64,000 nt of DNA, from contig JBNGIO010005494.1 of assembly GCA_049999805.1 (NCBI GenBank), forward strand, positions 18,315-82,314, read 5' to 3'. Shown here in pieces: positions 11,283 to 22,832 of the stretch; within the stretch, counting starts at the first letter, position 1; each line of letters begins with the position of its first letter. The position numbers and the translations under genes were made by a program. The notes under the pieces were generated by a model. That model saw nothing but the letters and a program-made list of their open reading frames with translations. It was not told the DNA's origin and made no database searches. The stretch comes from Folioceros fuciformis. Lineage: Eukaryota > Anthocerotophyta > Anthocerotopsida > Anthocerotales.

Positions 11283-12226
11283 CGGAAAGGTACCACGGCT
11301 TATGGATTTGATATCTTTTGTGCACTGTGTGCTAAATTTGTCTCGAGAACGATTGTTCATTTAGGAGCTATTATACTGTTCAAAACACCAAAAGGAGGCC
11401 AAGACAAGGCATAGTCATGACAACAGACCGGATCTTTTCAACTTCAAAACTCTCTACACTGCACCCGCCCTGACTGAGTGAGGCAAGCCAGTGCCAAGTC
11501 ATTACAAAAGAAAGGACGCTAACTGCAATACATACGGAAAGAGGAAATTCACAATATTCAGTTTACTACAGAGGGGACCTACCGAAACACCCTCTTCCGA
11601 GTGTCTCCCAGCACAGGCCGGAATTCTCTTGCAGAAAGTCATGCCGTTGATGGGGTGAGGACACGTTCACTCTTGATCCGGTCCATATACGCTCTGCATA
11701 GAACACTCGACCCCACCGAATTGGTCATACCGCAGCAGAGTTGCCCTCCTCCCACAAACATTTCTTCTTCCAGAACTGAGCTCCGAGAGACCATAGCAGA
11801 ATGAAGGGTGCAGCTGCAGATGGTCAGAGCTCCTCTGCTTCAAGGCGCTGTACAGAAGAGCAGAAATTGAAGATCACAGATTCACATCCATGCAGAGCGG
11901 GCAAACATGCTCAAAAATCTTGGCCAGCCCCGTTCGCCAACATCTAGGGATGCACAATCACCTCGCCGCTCCATCTCAAGTGTCTTGAAACGTGGAACCT
12001 TCTCATCTTGTCCAAAACCTCGTCACTCTTCGCCCCCAAATAATGACATGGCACAGCTTCCTTTGACAGTTACCCACAACTGCTTGTGGAACGATTGCTT
12101 TGCAAGCCAACCAGACAAAACTGTGTTTTCACAAACATGAAATGACATATCCAGGGGAGGTTAATATGCAGTGCTTTCAGGAAGCAACGACATACCCATG
12201 ATACCAGTCCAGATCCTCGAACCAAG
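11283..12226. other. Convergent 3' intergenic region
   Basis: It lies between the DMP stop (+) and the UPF1 stop (-). No coding signal was seen. It probably contains both 3' UTRs; poly(A) sites were not identified. Confidence 0.4.
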
Positions 12227-15200
12227 TTACCCATTGTAGTGGCGCCTCTGATGCTGTGATGCTTGCTGCTGCTGCTGATTTAGAGGTTGTGTCAACTGAG
12301 TGAAAGGCTGAGTATAGATGGGTGCGACCATGCCCTGAGATTGCAATGGACCTCCTAGTCCATAGTGACTTTGTGTTGCTGGTCCATCCTGAGTTCGATC
12401 ACTAAATCCCACTTGGGTAAACAAGCCTTGAGAGTTATGAGACAAAAAATCCTGTGAACTGAACTCATTGCCCCCTGGAGGCAGGGCATATCCCCCCTGT
12501 GAATTCTGTGTGATAAAATCACCAGCGTACGCACCCTGACTTCCCTGTGTCACATAGTCAACCCCATACCCACCTTGGGTTGAGAATTCTGGAACGGTGT
12601 AAGCCACATGAGAACCCTGAGACTTGAAATCATCTCCCAAAAAGTCCTGTGACATTCCACCGAGCGGAAACCCATCTCGAAGATTTTGACTTAAACCCTG
12701 CGACTGCATCTGCGTCATAGGACCTTGCTGNNNNNNNNNNNNNNNNNNNNNNNNNNNNNNNNNNNNNNNNNNNNNNNNNNNNNNNNNNNNNNNNNNNNNN
12801 NNNNNNNNNNNNNNNNNNNNNNNNNNNNNNCTGTGTCAAAGGACCACCACCAGATTGGCTGCCAAGCCCGTCAATGCCTGCAAAGCTAAAGGCAGAGCCA
12901 AGATTTGCATGCTGCTGAGCTGCTTGATGATGCAGGTGCCCTCCAATGGGACCGCCAGTGCTGCCTCTTCCAGTTCCAAAGCCCCGGCTCCCAGACTGGG
13001 GAACTTGGGGAACGCCACCAACAGGCCCGTGCACACCCCCACGAGCAGGAATAGCATAAGGTTGCATATGAGGAGCACCAGGGAAAGCTGGATGTGGAAT
13101 TCTTGCAGCGGACAATCCATGGGGAAGGCCAGACTTGTGCCCACCATTAGCCATTCCAAAAGGCATGTAGCTGTTGCCACGTCCTCGGCCCCTTCTGTCT
13201 GGAAATCCTGCACCACTGGCATTGTTTGCAGCGGGAACAGGCACAAAGCCTTCACCTGGCCCTAACGCAGGTGCACCTCCTGGATACACGCGCCTGTCAC
13301 TGTAAATCTTTTTAGGCTTTTGGAACTGAACCATGCTCTGCTTCAGGTTGTTGAGAGGGCCTTCCACCAAACACTCATGTTCCTTGTAGTGCGACAACAA
13401 GCTGTTCCAGAGAGGCTGCTTGCTCAGCACCTTTGGATTTCCAAGAATAACAATGCCATACCGCGCGCGAGTCAGAGCTACATTCAAACGGCGAGGATCA
13501 TTAAGAAAACCTATGCCCTGATGCTCATTGCTCCTTACGCAAGACAGTATGATGAAGTCTTTCTCCCTCCCCTGAAAAGAATCTACACTAGCAACCTCGA
13601 TCTCCTTATAAAGCTGTTGGCGTAAAGAGCCATTTCTAGCCATGTGGTTCACAATGTAGGCCCGTTGCCCTTCATATGGAGTGATGACTCCGATCTGACC
13701 TGGGTTGACACCGCTCTTCAAGAAAGTACTCACAATTTTCTCCACATTTGCAGCCTCTGTTCTATTTAAATAAGACGTACCACTAGCACTGATCTCTTCC
13801 TGACCCATCTGCACATAAAAGAACATGGGTTTGTTCGGCACGGGCCAGGGAAAATCTATCCCGGATGTCAGCCTCTCATTCATTCCAACCCCATTCTGCA
13901 AAGTCCCTTCGTAAAAACTGTTGGAAGGAAATTCAGACAAATTTGGGTGCATTCTGTATTGCACCTGCAAACGAATGGGTTTAACACCCAGCAGTACGAG
14001 CCTCTCAAACAATGACTGAGCAAGACCAGCACGCGCAGCCTTCTTGCACATGATAACAGGCCCCAACTGACAATGATCCCCCACCAACACGACCTGCTTC
14101 GCTCCTAAAACCAAAGGTATGAGACACTCGGGCTCAGTAGCTTGAGTTGACTCATCAATCAGAACCTGACGAAACCGAAAGTTGGACAACCTCGGGTCTC
14201 CTGCTCCAACACACGTGCAGCAAATGACATCCGCACTCTGAGCTATCTCTCGTTCAGTTGCTCTCTTCAATGCCTTGTACTTCTTCTCATCGGAACTCGA
14301 CAGCTCACCCTGTTCATCTTTCAAGAGCTGCAGCTTGTGAAGTTCACTTTTCTCAGAAGTATCTAGATGCCTGACCTGATAGTGCAGTGTCAAATGCTCG
14401 ACAGGAGAGCTCACAGCTTCCCTTGACTTGGCACACAACCTCACCACCTTCAACCCTGTTGCACTGATCTTCTCAGCAAGCTGATCCACGGCCACATTGC
14501 TTGGAGCGCAAACAAGAACCTGTCCCTGGCCTTGCTTAGCCAGATGATACACAATTGCAGCGGAAGTGACGGTCTTTCCCGTGCCTGGTGGGCCCTGGAT
14601 CAGACTAACTGGCTTCTGAAGTACACTCTTCACTGCAAACACCTGGGAAACATTCAACTCTGGGATTCCAGGAGCCCCAAAGCGTCTGGGCAATGTACTC
14701 CTTACAGTCTGAGACTCGATCTCATGGCCCAACAGCCTGTGATATATATACCCACTAACACTAGTCTCATCAACAGCAAAGGTCTTCATAGCTACTTGCA
14801 TGCGATCAAAGCTTGTACTTTTCCACACGAAGTCAACGCTGAAGTTGTGGTTGACATCAATGGGAACGTTCTGGCTGGCACGAAGCTCTAACGCTACCTC
14901 CTCTTGGGCTGTGAGCTTGATGACATGCCCAACAGACTGCCAGGCACCATGAGTTCCATCTCCAGCACAACGGAGCCGCAACTCATCACCTGGAACTAAA
15001 CGCAGTTCATTATCCTCCTTGGGGAAGACGAAGTAGGCAACGCGTTTCTTGTTCAACCCTACATCCCATCTAACTGTGATATTATCCTTGCTCTGGGACT
15101 CTTTCATCATCTTATCATAGTCAGCCTCCAGCTTGACTAATGGCCCAAACACATTCTGATATTGATAAGCATCTTCATACTTGAAACCCACAGGCTGTGG

Positions 15201-16094
15201 TTCATCGTCAACACCGGGCTTCTCCAGGTCCTCCAACGTTGCATCCGGACTTGTTTTCCAAAGCTCTTCAACCTTATTGATCTGCTGCGCACTAATCTGA
15301 CGGGCGCGAAGCTGTTCCTGCTCAGAGGGAACTTTCACAAGCCACTGAAGGAAACAGCGGTCATCAATAAGAGGCAACCACTGACTGAGGTCCCAATTCA
15401 TGTCCTTCAATCCATTTACACTCAAGCAGGGCTCCCGGCATAGAAGCACGACCACACTTTCTGACTTTGCAGGAATAAATCCCAGCAAAAACACATTCCT
15501 GCAACCACAATTGTAACACTCCAATATGGTTTCACCAAGCGGACTGTCCTTGTGCAGGCAAACCTCCTTGTGCTTGGCTCGAACAAGATGATTGACTATA
15601 TGGGAACCCGAGGTATTCCCCCGAGAATTGCAAAACCATTTCCTGCAGGAAGGGACATTGCACCGAACGATACATGCAGGATTGTGTATCCCACAGTATT
15701 TGCAAGCGTGCTCCGGCAAGTCCCTCTTAGAGTAATCATGGCTATCGTCCTCCCCAGTATCATCAAAACTCAGCTCGCTCATCCCGGCTGCAATTAGGTT
15801 ATACGCCGAAACTTGACTGCTGGCCTTGGAATCCGAGGACTCTGCGGGTACAGCCAGCTCGGAAGGGCCCCCAACCGAGACACTTGCATCCATGGATGCT
15901 GAAAGATGCGAGCTGTCATCAGTCCATACTGACGAAGGCTGGACTGGTTGACTGAGTTCAGTAAAGTCCGGATAATCATAATCATCTCCCTGCGTGTTGA
16001 ACTCCAAAAATGTGTACGCATCCCCGTGATTTTGCTGCGACGCAGCAGCGTCCTCGTACAAATTATGCGCATTCACGGCCTCCAGGGCCGCCAT
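12227..16094 (-). CDS. UPF1: UPF1 RNA helicase, single exon (contains a 100-N gap)
   Basis: Superfamily 1 RNA helicase, the central factor of nonsense-mediated mRNA decay. The frame is open from the ATG at 16094 to the gap at 12830 with no intron. The remaining C-terminus (12718-12227, ending 'RRHYNG') is in another nominal frame only because the gap is filled with 100 Ns. Domains: acidic N-terminus; Cys/His-rich UPF2-binding region ('[16 protein letters not shown]', later '[14 protein letters not shown]'); 1B insertion; Walker A 'GPPGTGKT'; '[12 protein letters not shown]' (motif II); '[11 protein letters not shown]' (III); 'QYRMHP' (IV); '[12 protein letters not shown]' (V); '[11 protein letters not shown]' (VI). 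The C-terminal tail is Gly/Pro/Gln-rich with many SQ and TQ sites, the SMG1-type phosphorylation targets. All catalytic motifs are intact. Lack of introns is odd next to the intron-rich neighbours. Confidence 0.97.
12731..12830. other. Assembly gap (100 N) inside UPF1
   Basis: Run of 100 N. The two flanking UPF1 segments differ by one frame when 100 is taken literally, so the true size is probably not 100. Confidence 0.95.
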
Positions 16095-17356
16095 GACTCC
16101 GCTCTACTCCTGGCAGAAAACCTGAGTCAGAATCCCACTTGACAGCACCAGAAAAAGATACCCAGCCCCACCACAGATAGCCTGGGGAGTGGTCCACTAT
16201 CGGCTGACCCCCAAACCCAGCACACACAGCACCCACCAGACAGCAGAATATAACTCTCCCCAGAAACAAAGACAACCGTGCGACAGCAAGTTTCTCGCAC
16301 TCCAACACACAAACCTCAGGAATTTTCTTTCCCAGACTGCCACACACGCATAATGATCCACACTCTCACCCTAATATGTCCGCAAGCAGCAGCCACTGTT
16401 ACGGGCGCCTAAACCCAATCCTCCGGGTGTGCCTTAGCGACTTCCTGATCCCTATCGTGTCCACCTGGGCTGCTCCCTGCAGCGTGCTAGGCAAGCTCCA
16501 CCGCACCAGTGGCTCGTCACATCCAGGGAAAGTCCCGATGCCAATTCTAGGGTTTGACGCGAGGCGGGTTCGGTGACCATCTCGCGGGGCATCGTCCTCG
16601 ACGTAGCGCCATGGACGCAATGCAATCGCGCAGAAACGACTAGGGCTTTTCTCCACACAGAACAGCCCAAATTATTTATATGGGTAGGCGTGCATCAAGA
16701 GGTATAGATAGTTAAATACATCGACAGTAATGGCACAAACAGAATGAAGTGAAAGGTGAAAGATACTGTAACAGCTGTCGTATCGAAAATGCATCGCAAG
16801 CTTTTCGCAAGAACTTCTAACGGTGGTAATCACTAGTATTGTTAGTGCAGTTATGATAACCACTACTGTTAGAAGACATAAGTGGTGTACTTAGTTCATG
16901 GTATTAGTCACCTGGTTGAGCTTAGGCTGGTGACACAGAATGGAAGGGCTAGAGCAAAGACGAACTCCCTAGTAAGCACTTCAAGCTTTTTGGAGGCCTT
17001 TCTTTCTTTGTTTCAAGTCTACATCATTCTAAAGCATGCACTCGTAAAAACCCTAATTCAATCGACCATTTCAAGGAACCATTGCATTGTCATTGTTATG
17101 GAGAGTTGTTAGTACTCGCGCACCTTCTGCCCTAAACACCACTAACACAACAATGGCAAGGGCCTCCCATACAGGGGATACCGTTTCAGTAACGTGAGGA
17201 TTTTGTAGAATAGTGATTGGGAAAAACAGCCAAGCGAGTTGTTTTTGTCCAGCCTCGTTGGCGGGTAGCAAAGGCCAGGAAAGTGGAAGTGAGAAAGCGG
17301 AGTCGGAGGACGCGGAGGGGGTTGGGCCGAGGGGCAGGATTGGGGAGGCGCGAGGC
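16095..17356. other. Divergent intergenic region between UPF1 and GID8
   Basis: 1.26 kb between two start codons on opposite strands. It presumably holds both promoters and 5' UTRs. No gene was recognised. The piece at 16680-16900 is AT-richer and contains an imperfect inverted 'actaacagtagtggttatcat'-type stretch. Confidence 0.4.
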
Positions 17357-18055
17357 ATGGGGCGGGGCGGGGAGTCGTCCTGCAGCAAGAAGGTGATCAC
17401 GCGGGAGGAATGGGAGAAGAAGCTGGCAGCGGTGCGCGTGCGCAAGGAGGATCTCAATAAGCTGGTGATGAACTACCTGGTCACCGAGGGCTTCGTGGAG
17501 GCCGCGCAAAAGTTCCAGCAGGAGAGTGGGACACACCCCGACATTGATCTGGCCACCATCACGGATCGCATGGCGGTGCGGAAGGCTGTGCAGTGTGGGA
17601 ACGTCCAGGACGCCATCGAGCGTGTGAATGACCTCAACCCCGAGATCCTGGACACCAACCCGCACCTCTTCTTCCACCTGCAGCAGCAGCGCCTCATCGA
17701 GCTCATCCGAGGGGGTAAGGTGGAGGAAGCCCTGGAGTTCGCGCAGGAGGAATTGGCGCCCCGCGGTGAGGAGAATCATGCCTTCTTGGAGGAGTTGGAG
17801 CGGACTGTGGCCTTGCTCGCCTTCGAGGACACCGCGTCCTGCCCCGTGGGAGATCTGCTGGATATGTCGCAGCGGCAGAAAACTGCCAGTGAGCTCAACG
17901 CGGCCATCCTCACAAGCCAGAGCCACGAGAAGGATCCGAAGCTCCCTAGCCTGCTTAAGCTCTTGTTGTGGACGCAGAATAAGCTGAGTGAGCGAGCTGC
18001 CTTTCCCCGGATCAGCGATCTGGTGACTGCGATTCTGGAGGAGCCTGCCTTGTGA
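17357..18055 (+). CDS. GID8: GID8 homologue (CTLH complex subunit), single exon
   Basis: Scaffold subunit of the GID/CTLH E3 ubiquitin ligase. The protein has the LisH-CTLH-CRA order: LisH 'LNKLVMNYLVTEGFVEAAQKF' begins about residue 35; CTLH is around 'ITDRMAVRKAVQCGNVQDAI' to 'FHLQQQRLIELI'; CRA follows from 'ALEFAQEELAPRGEEN' through 'LERTVALLAFEDT' and 'AAILTSQSHEKDPKLPSLL'. Similarity to plant GID8 proteins runs nearly end to end. The ATG at 17357 ('MGRGGESSCSKK') is preferred; the frame is open upstream to 17213, but that stretch is Gly/Glu-rich and looks like translated leader. No intron interrupts the 233 codons. It is convergent with the cyclic phosphodiesterase gene. Confidence 0.95.
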   Translation: MGRGGESSCSKKVITREEWEKKLAAVRVRKEDLNKLVMNYLVTEGFVEAAQKFQQESGTHPDIDLATITDRMAVRKAVQCGNVQDAIERVNDLNPEILDTNPHLFFHLQQQRLIELIRGGKVEEALEFAQEELAPRGEENHAFLEELERTVALLAFEDTASCPVGDLLDMSQRQKTASELNAAILTSQSHEKDPKLPSLLKLLLWTQNKLSERAAFPRISDLVTAILEEPAL

Positions 18056-18623
18056 ACGGATTCTTGGACCGATTTGTTGTACACTAAGTCAATCCGGGGA
18101 AAGCCGGGAGCGAGCTGCACAAGCATAAGTGTACAGTCAGTTGGAAAGGCAACCAGCTTGAGCTTCCCACGCCTTTGGATTCAACCTGTCCAACGAGGCG
18201 GAACGTTACGACAACAAGCTCAGCCCTGCTCAGCCGTGCTAGGGTTTCTTGGTTGTGTTCATTGTCACTAAGACTGTATCAGTAGGTCCTCCAGTTCCCC
18301 CCTCTTGCTCTCAGATTCAGTTGGCCGTGAACGGTATTGCTGTCCAGTGTCTGTGAGGTACCGTTCTCTTCTCCCGAACTTGCCGCTACCTTCCACGATG
18401 ACGAAGCTCTGTTTGGTCTGCCATGCTGTGTCATATTTCTTTTTGTCCATTGAAGGCTTAGCGAGACCGACGGTGCAAATTTATTCTGACACTAAGAAGC
18501 AATTGTTATTCCCGCTGTAAATCACAGGCCTCTGCTTCTCTCTGTGATATACTGTATATGTTACACCCCAAACAGTTGTTTCCTAGCAAGCAAGCCAGCT
18601 TGACTGGACGGTGCACATTCATC
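18056..18623. other. Convergent 3' intergenic region
   Basis: It lies between the GID8 stop (+) and the cyclic phosphodiesterase stop (-). No coding similarity was recognised; it is probably 3' UTR sequence. Confidence 0.4.
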
Positions 18624-19329
18624 TCACTTGCTCCATTGCAGTGGAAACTCTGCAACCTTCTCCCAGCTGCGTAAAAGCTTATCCTGCGGATCTGTTTTCC
18701 ATAACGAAAGACATCGTACGTCAAACTCTGTTGCCTCCAGCTGCGGAAGAAGCTCAGCGGCTCGAGCATGCGCTCTTGCTTTCTCTTCCTTGGACAGATC
18801 CCCATACAGCAGGCTCAAGTGCGGCACGTAAGCTGCTAACAGAACAGAAGCTGTCATGGGACACATGCATGTTCAAGGGTGCTCAACACAAATAGGAAGG
18901 ACGCTTACTGGACTGGCCAGACTCCTGGCCAAAGGTAAGCTTGGCTTTATGATTTGCTTGCACCACCTGCGCCATCACCAGAATGCTGATCACGTCCTTG
19001 AGCGAGGGAAAGTGTGAAGGACTGCATCCAGGAAGGTTGCGTGTCATTGCTTGCACCTGTTCTGAAGGGTCCCCGAGCACGTAGACGCATTGGAAGTAGT
19101 CCTGGCCGGAATCTACTCGGAGGAAGCTGCAGCGGAAAGGTGGCAGGGAGGCACAGAGTGTTCGCAGAGCTTCGGAGGCTTTCTGCGGCGGCATCCGGTG
19201 CGCCCCGAGGACTGTGACATGGGGCTCGAAAGCGGGACCTCCGAACTCGCCCCTCAGAGCCGCCATGGCCTCCCTTAAGCTGGTGTCCTCCGCAGGAACC
19301 TCGGCCCACAGGCTGTACGTGTTCTCCAT
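18624..19329 (-). CDS. Cyclic phosphodiesterase (2H phosphoesterase)
   Basis: Small 2H-superfamily enzyme that in plants opens ADP-ribose 1'',2''-cyclic phosphate, a by-product of tRNA splicing. Two exons: 19329-18909 and 18832-18624, 209 aa. The first HxT motif is 'PHVTVLGA', following 'ALRGEFGGPAFE'; the second is HxS in 'YVPHLSLLYGDL', so both catalytic His-containing motifs are present. The start 'MENTYSLWAEVP' resembles the plant enzyme's N-terminus. Between the motifs the model carries roughly 30 more residues than I expect. The intron donor (after 18909) was chosen because it is the only good one with the right phase, so the exon 1 end is the least certain point. Confidence 0.88.
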
Positions 19330-20162
19330 CTTCCGGTACTGCCACTAGTTTGAAAGTCGCATGTTGTACCGTCGAAGTATGCTACCCGTCAAACAGTTCA
19401 ACCCACACATGTTAGATTCATGAAAGCATGCAGAACCTACATGTAGCTTTCTGCGGAAACACCCTGTGCTGCGTGCTATCTGCTTGTTCTGTTCGTCCTC
19501 AACGTGGTCTGACTGCTGCTTCCTTGCTGGCACCGGACCTGCCAACAATTGCGCTATATGTATGTACATATGTGGATACCGTGTACATTTTCAGGTTTTG
19601 TCTATTGACAGCATATAGCAGCAGGTCAAAAAAGTCTGGGAACAACCGTTCGACAACTGAGAGATGCAATCCATAGCTGACAGTTAAAATGCGTGTGTTG
19701 AGGAGCCGCACTGTTGCTGAGGACCCCGACTGTGCGTCCTGCCTGACTTTACTGCTCTGGACACCAACCTAGGAAAAGTCGACAACACACAGAGAAAGAA
19801 GGACAAGCCTGTAGACTCCATTGCTATATCATCATGTAGAAGAAAAACGAAATAGGCAGAAGAGGTCCAAGTAGGCTATGGGCATGTGCATATGAGCACA
19901 ACACAAATGGGCCCACGACAAAAGGGGTCCTCAGCTTTGAACCTTATCCAAGTAATTTACATGGAGCATGTGTTGGTCAACACCTAAGCAGAACTACATA
20001 CTTTGATTAGCGCTCCTTGGACTCTACAGAAGACTTCCGCCATCAACTGCAATGACATGGACGTCTGGAAGGGTGCTGCCCACCACACTCCCAAAGCGGG
20101 CTTCGGGTTCTACAAAGTTGGTTCCGCAAACCAACTAGGCCAACATAATTAGTTACAACAAC
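19330..20162. other. Intergenic, nothing recognised
   Basis: Between the phosphodiesterase start and the WRKY stop, both on the - strand. It presumably holds the phosphodiesterase promoter and WRKY 3' UTR. No gene, repeat or RNA was recognised. Confidence 0.4.
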
Positions 20163-22832
20163 TCAAGGACCAAGTAATAATCTGGGAGGCAGATTTTGGT
20201 GAAAGGATGCATTGGACGCAGATAGTCTTTGCTGCTGGGCGTTCGGGTTGTCACGATTGTACTCCTCTGCCTGCTCCTGCTTTGCCCTAGGAAAATCCAC
20301 CCTTCCAGTAAGAGACTCCATGTTGAAGGACTGCCTGCCAAGTTCACCACTAGGTCGGGAAGAAAGGCTCATGGGGATGGACATCAGAGGTACATCTCCA
20401 CTGCCACCATGGTCCTGGTTCCGAAGGTCCATGCTCAACATGCTGCGGCCGTTATCCATCTTCTTCGACCGATCCTCGAGCATCCCACTAAAGATGGACC
20501 CGCGTCGAGCAAACCGAGATCCCTGATCCTGTAACGACGTAGCTGCGGAAGACATGGAATTGATGTTCGCACTCTGAGAGGGTGCTGAAGCACCGCCTAT
20601 GACAGCTGGTTCATGGCCACCACCACTGTTCCTGGCTGCTGGAACATCATGGTTGTGTTTGCCCTCATATGTTGTGATCACAGACCTGGGATCATTTGAA
20701 GCCCTCTCAACATGTTTCCGGACTGGGCAGCCCAGATTCGTGCATTTATAATAACTCCTGCAAGTGGCAATACAGCAGGAGTGAGCAATGCAAGCAGGGC
20801 CCTACCTGCAAAAAAACTGAGCGAATCTTCAAGATATACTCACCGAGGGTGCGGATTACCCTTCACCACCTTCTGTCCATATTTGCGCCAACGATAGCCA
20901 TCATCCAAAATATCAACCTCACTCGTTGTCTGCACTACGACGCGAGGTTCACGATTGATTCTGGGTGGAGGCGCTGCCGCAACTTGTGCTGCAGCTTCCC
21001 TTGCTCTCCTCTCCCTCCGTCTGCAATAGACAATGAGGCCGTAGCATGTGAAAAACTTCAACCAGGAAGGTTGCCAAAGTGGGCTACACAATTCAGAAAA
21101 AACATACCTTCGTTTGGCTTCCCGCTCTTCTTCAGTGCCCTCATCCTTGCTATCGCCATCTTCATCATCGTCCCCATCACTAGTGGATGAAGATGATGGT
21201 TCAGGGGTACCGGTTGCATAGATTGACGAGTTTCTTCCATCTGAAAGCCTGTCGTGCTTGCCGAGGACGTCTGGTGCACCAGATTGAAAGCCTCCCCATG
21301 CCTCAGATCCATCACCTTTGTCCCCGTCGTTCAACATATGCACGGCTCCCACCGCTACAGACAACCTCCTGGTTGGAAGGGGTCTTTGATGGTTATGATC
21401 ACCCTTGTAGATTATCTCTGTAACCTGGCCATCATGCGAGCGCTCTACTTTCTTCTTCATGGGACAATTCGGGTGAGTGCATTTGTAGTAGCTGCGAGGG
21501 AACTCGCTCCCCTTCACCTGCTTCTGCCCATACTTCCGCCAGTTGTAACCATCTTCCGACGGCCGTTCCACAAAAGTGACAGATGATTGACCAATTGTTG
21601 CTTGCTGCTCAATTTCAGTCATGCGACGATCGGTCTCCTGAGGCTTGGATTGGACATCCATTGGGGCAGCAGCGTCAATGGGTACTGAAGATGCAGTATC
21701 CTCAACGGTCAGAGGAGATGTCACGACCGTGGGAGGTGCTCCTGCAGGCTGAACTTGTTCTGCCACTGGAAGTGGTGTGGGAGGCAGCGATGCAGCAGAC
21801 GCTTGTGCGGAAGACTCGAGGAGCGCCTGTTGAAGGGAATATGGTGCCTGAAAGATGGACGCAACCCGTGTCATTTTCCAACGGTTGATCCATTTGGCAC
21901 AAAGAGAGACAAAACAGTTTATTACCTCAATGGCAGAAGAGGATGGAACCCCAACTGGGCCGAGTGGCGAGTTCCGAGTTACAAGCTTGCTCAACAGAGC
22001 TTTCAAATCCAGTCCGTGGTGAGGGGTATGATCTAACGCCTTCGGAAGAGGCTCCTGCACCTGCTGAGGAGGTGCAGCAGGAGGTGCTGCTGGCTTGGTG
22101 GGCGCGACAACCCCATCCAGAAAAGGGGGTAAGGGAAAATTGCCTGTTGTCGGAGACGGCTCGGCCTGGTGACAAAAAACGGATGCAACAACCAGACGTC
22201 AAAAAGACACTTCCCTCTGTCCAAAAAAATCCAGCGGCCACCAAGTTAGAAAAGATACAACAGCGACGGCTACGTCTGCGCACAATGTCACCCAGCCCGG
22301 ACACGAAGACAAGACAGGCAGGGCAGGAGCGAGGGAAGAGGAGGAAGAAGAGCGGGTTCCACGGGTCCCTATGGGCAAGGCCAGGCAGTGAAGGTAGAAA
22401 GGGATGTTTAGCAGAAAAAAGACACACCTGCGATGAAGGCAAGAGAACCGGTGAATCAAGAAGAGAGGCGGGACTAAGGCCAGGAGGAATAGTGACACAG
22501 GCCCGTGGGATGGACTGGAGGCGAGAGGGCGGCACCGTCTTGAAGCGGGCAGTAGACGGGCGGGCACAGCCTGCACCGTCCACCCTCCTGGCGGCCAGTC
22601 TCTCTGCAAAGCTTCCGCTGGCCCCGAACCCGGTGCGGTTGGCTACGCTGTTCACCGCCGTGTCATCGAGCCCGGCCCGCCTCTCGGCGTCATCATCATC
22701 TTCCGTGGCCAGCATGTGCTGGAACGATCTACCGCTATCTAGGTCTGACTCCGAGTCCACACAAGCGGAGATGATGGAGCTGGGGCTCTCCCCTGACGAC
22801 CCCTTGTACCCGGCATCCACGTTGAGCATCAT
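20163..22832 (-). CDS. Group I WRKY transcription factor
   Basis: Sequence-specific DNA-binding regulator of W-box promoters, with two WRKY domains, related to the WRKY2/WRKY20/WRKY33 type. Five exons fit in phase: 22832-22428, 22165-21926, 21847-21108, 21020-20844 and 20757-20163, giving 718 aa. Exon 1 has the conserved N-terminal block '[10 protein letters not shown]', '[11 protein letters not shown]' and '[18 protein letters not shown]' (a proline-directed kinase target in relatives); exon 2 adds '[13 protein letters not shown]'. Exon 3 holds the first domain ('[19 protein letters not shown]', C-x4-C and HNH). The second domain ('[19 protein letters not shown]') is split right after 'PR' by the intron diagnostic of plant WRKY genes, then '[18 protein letters not shown]'. 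An acidic linker separates the domains. The start is the ATG pair at 22832/22829; the frame is open further up but without ATG. Confidence 0.95.

Noticed and set aside
17186-17926. 246-codon - strand ORF opposite GID8
   Set aside because: Mirror frame of the conserved GID8 exon and without own similarity.
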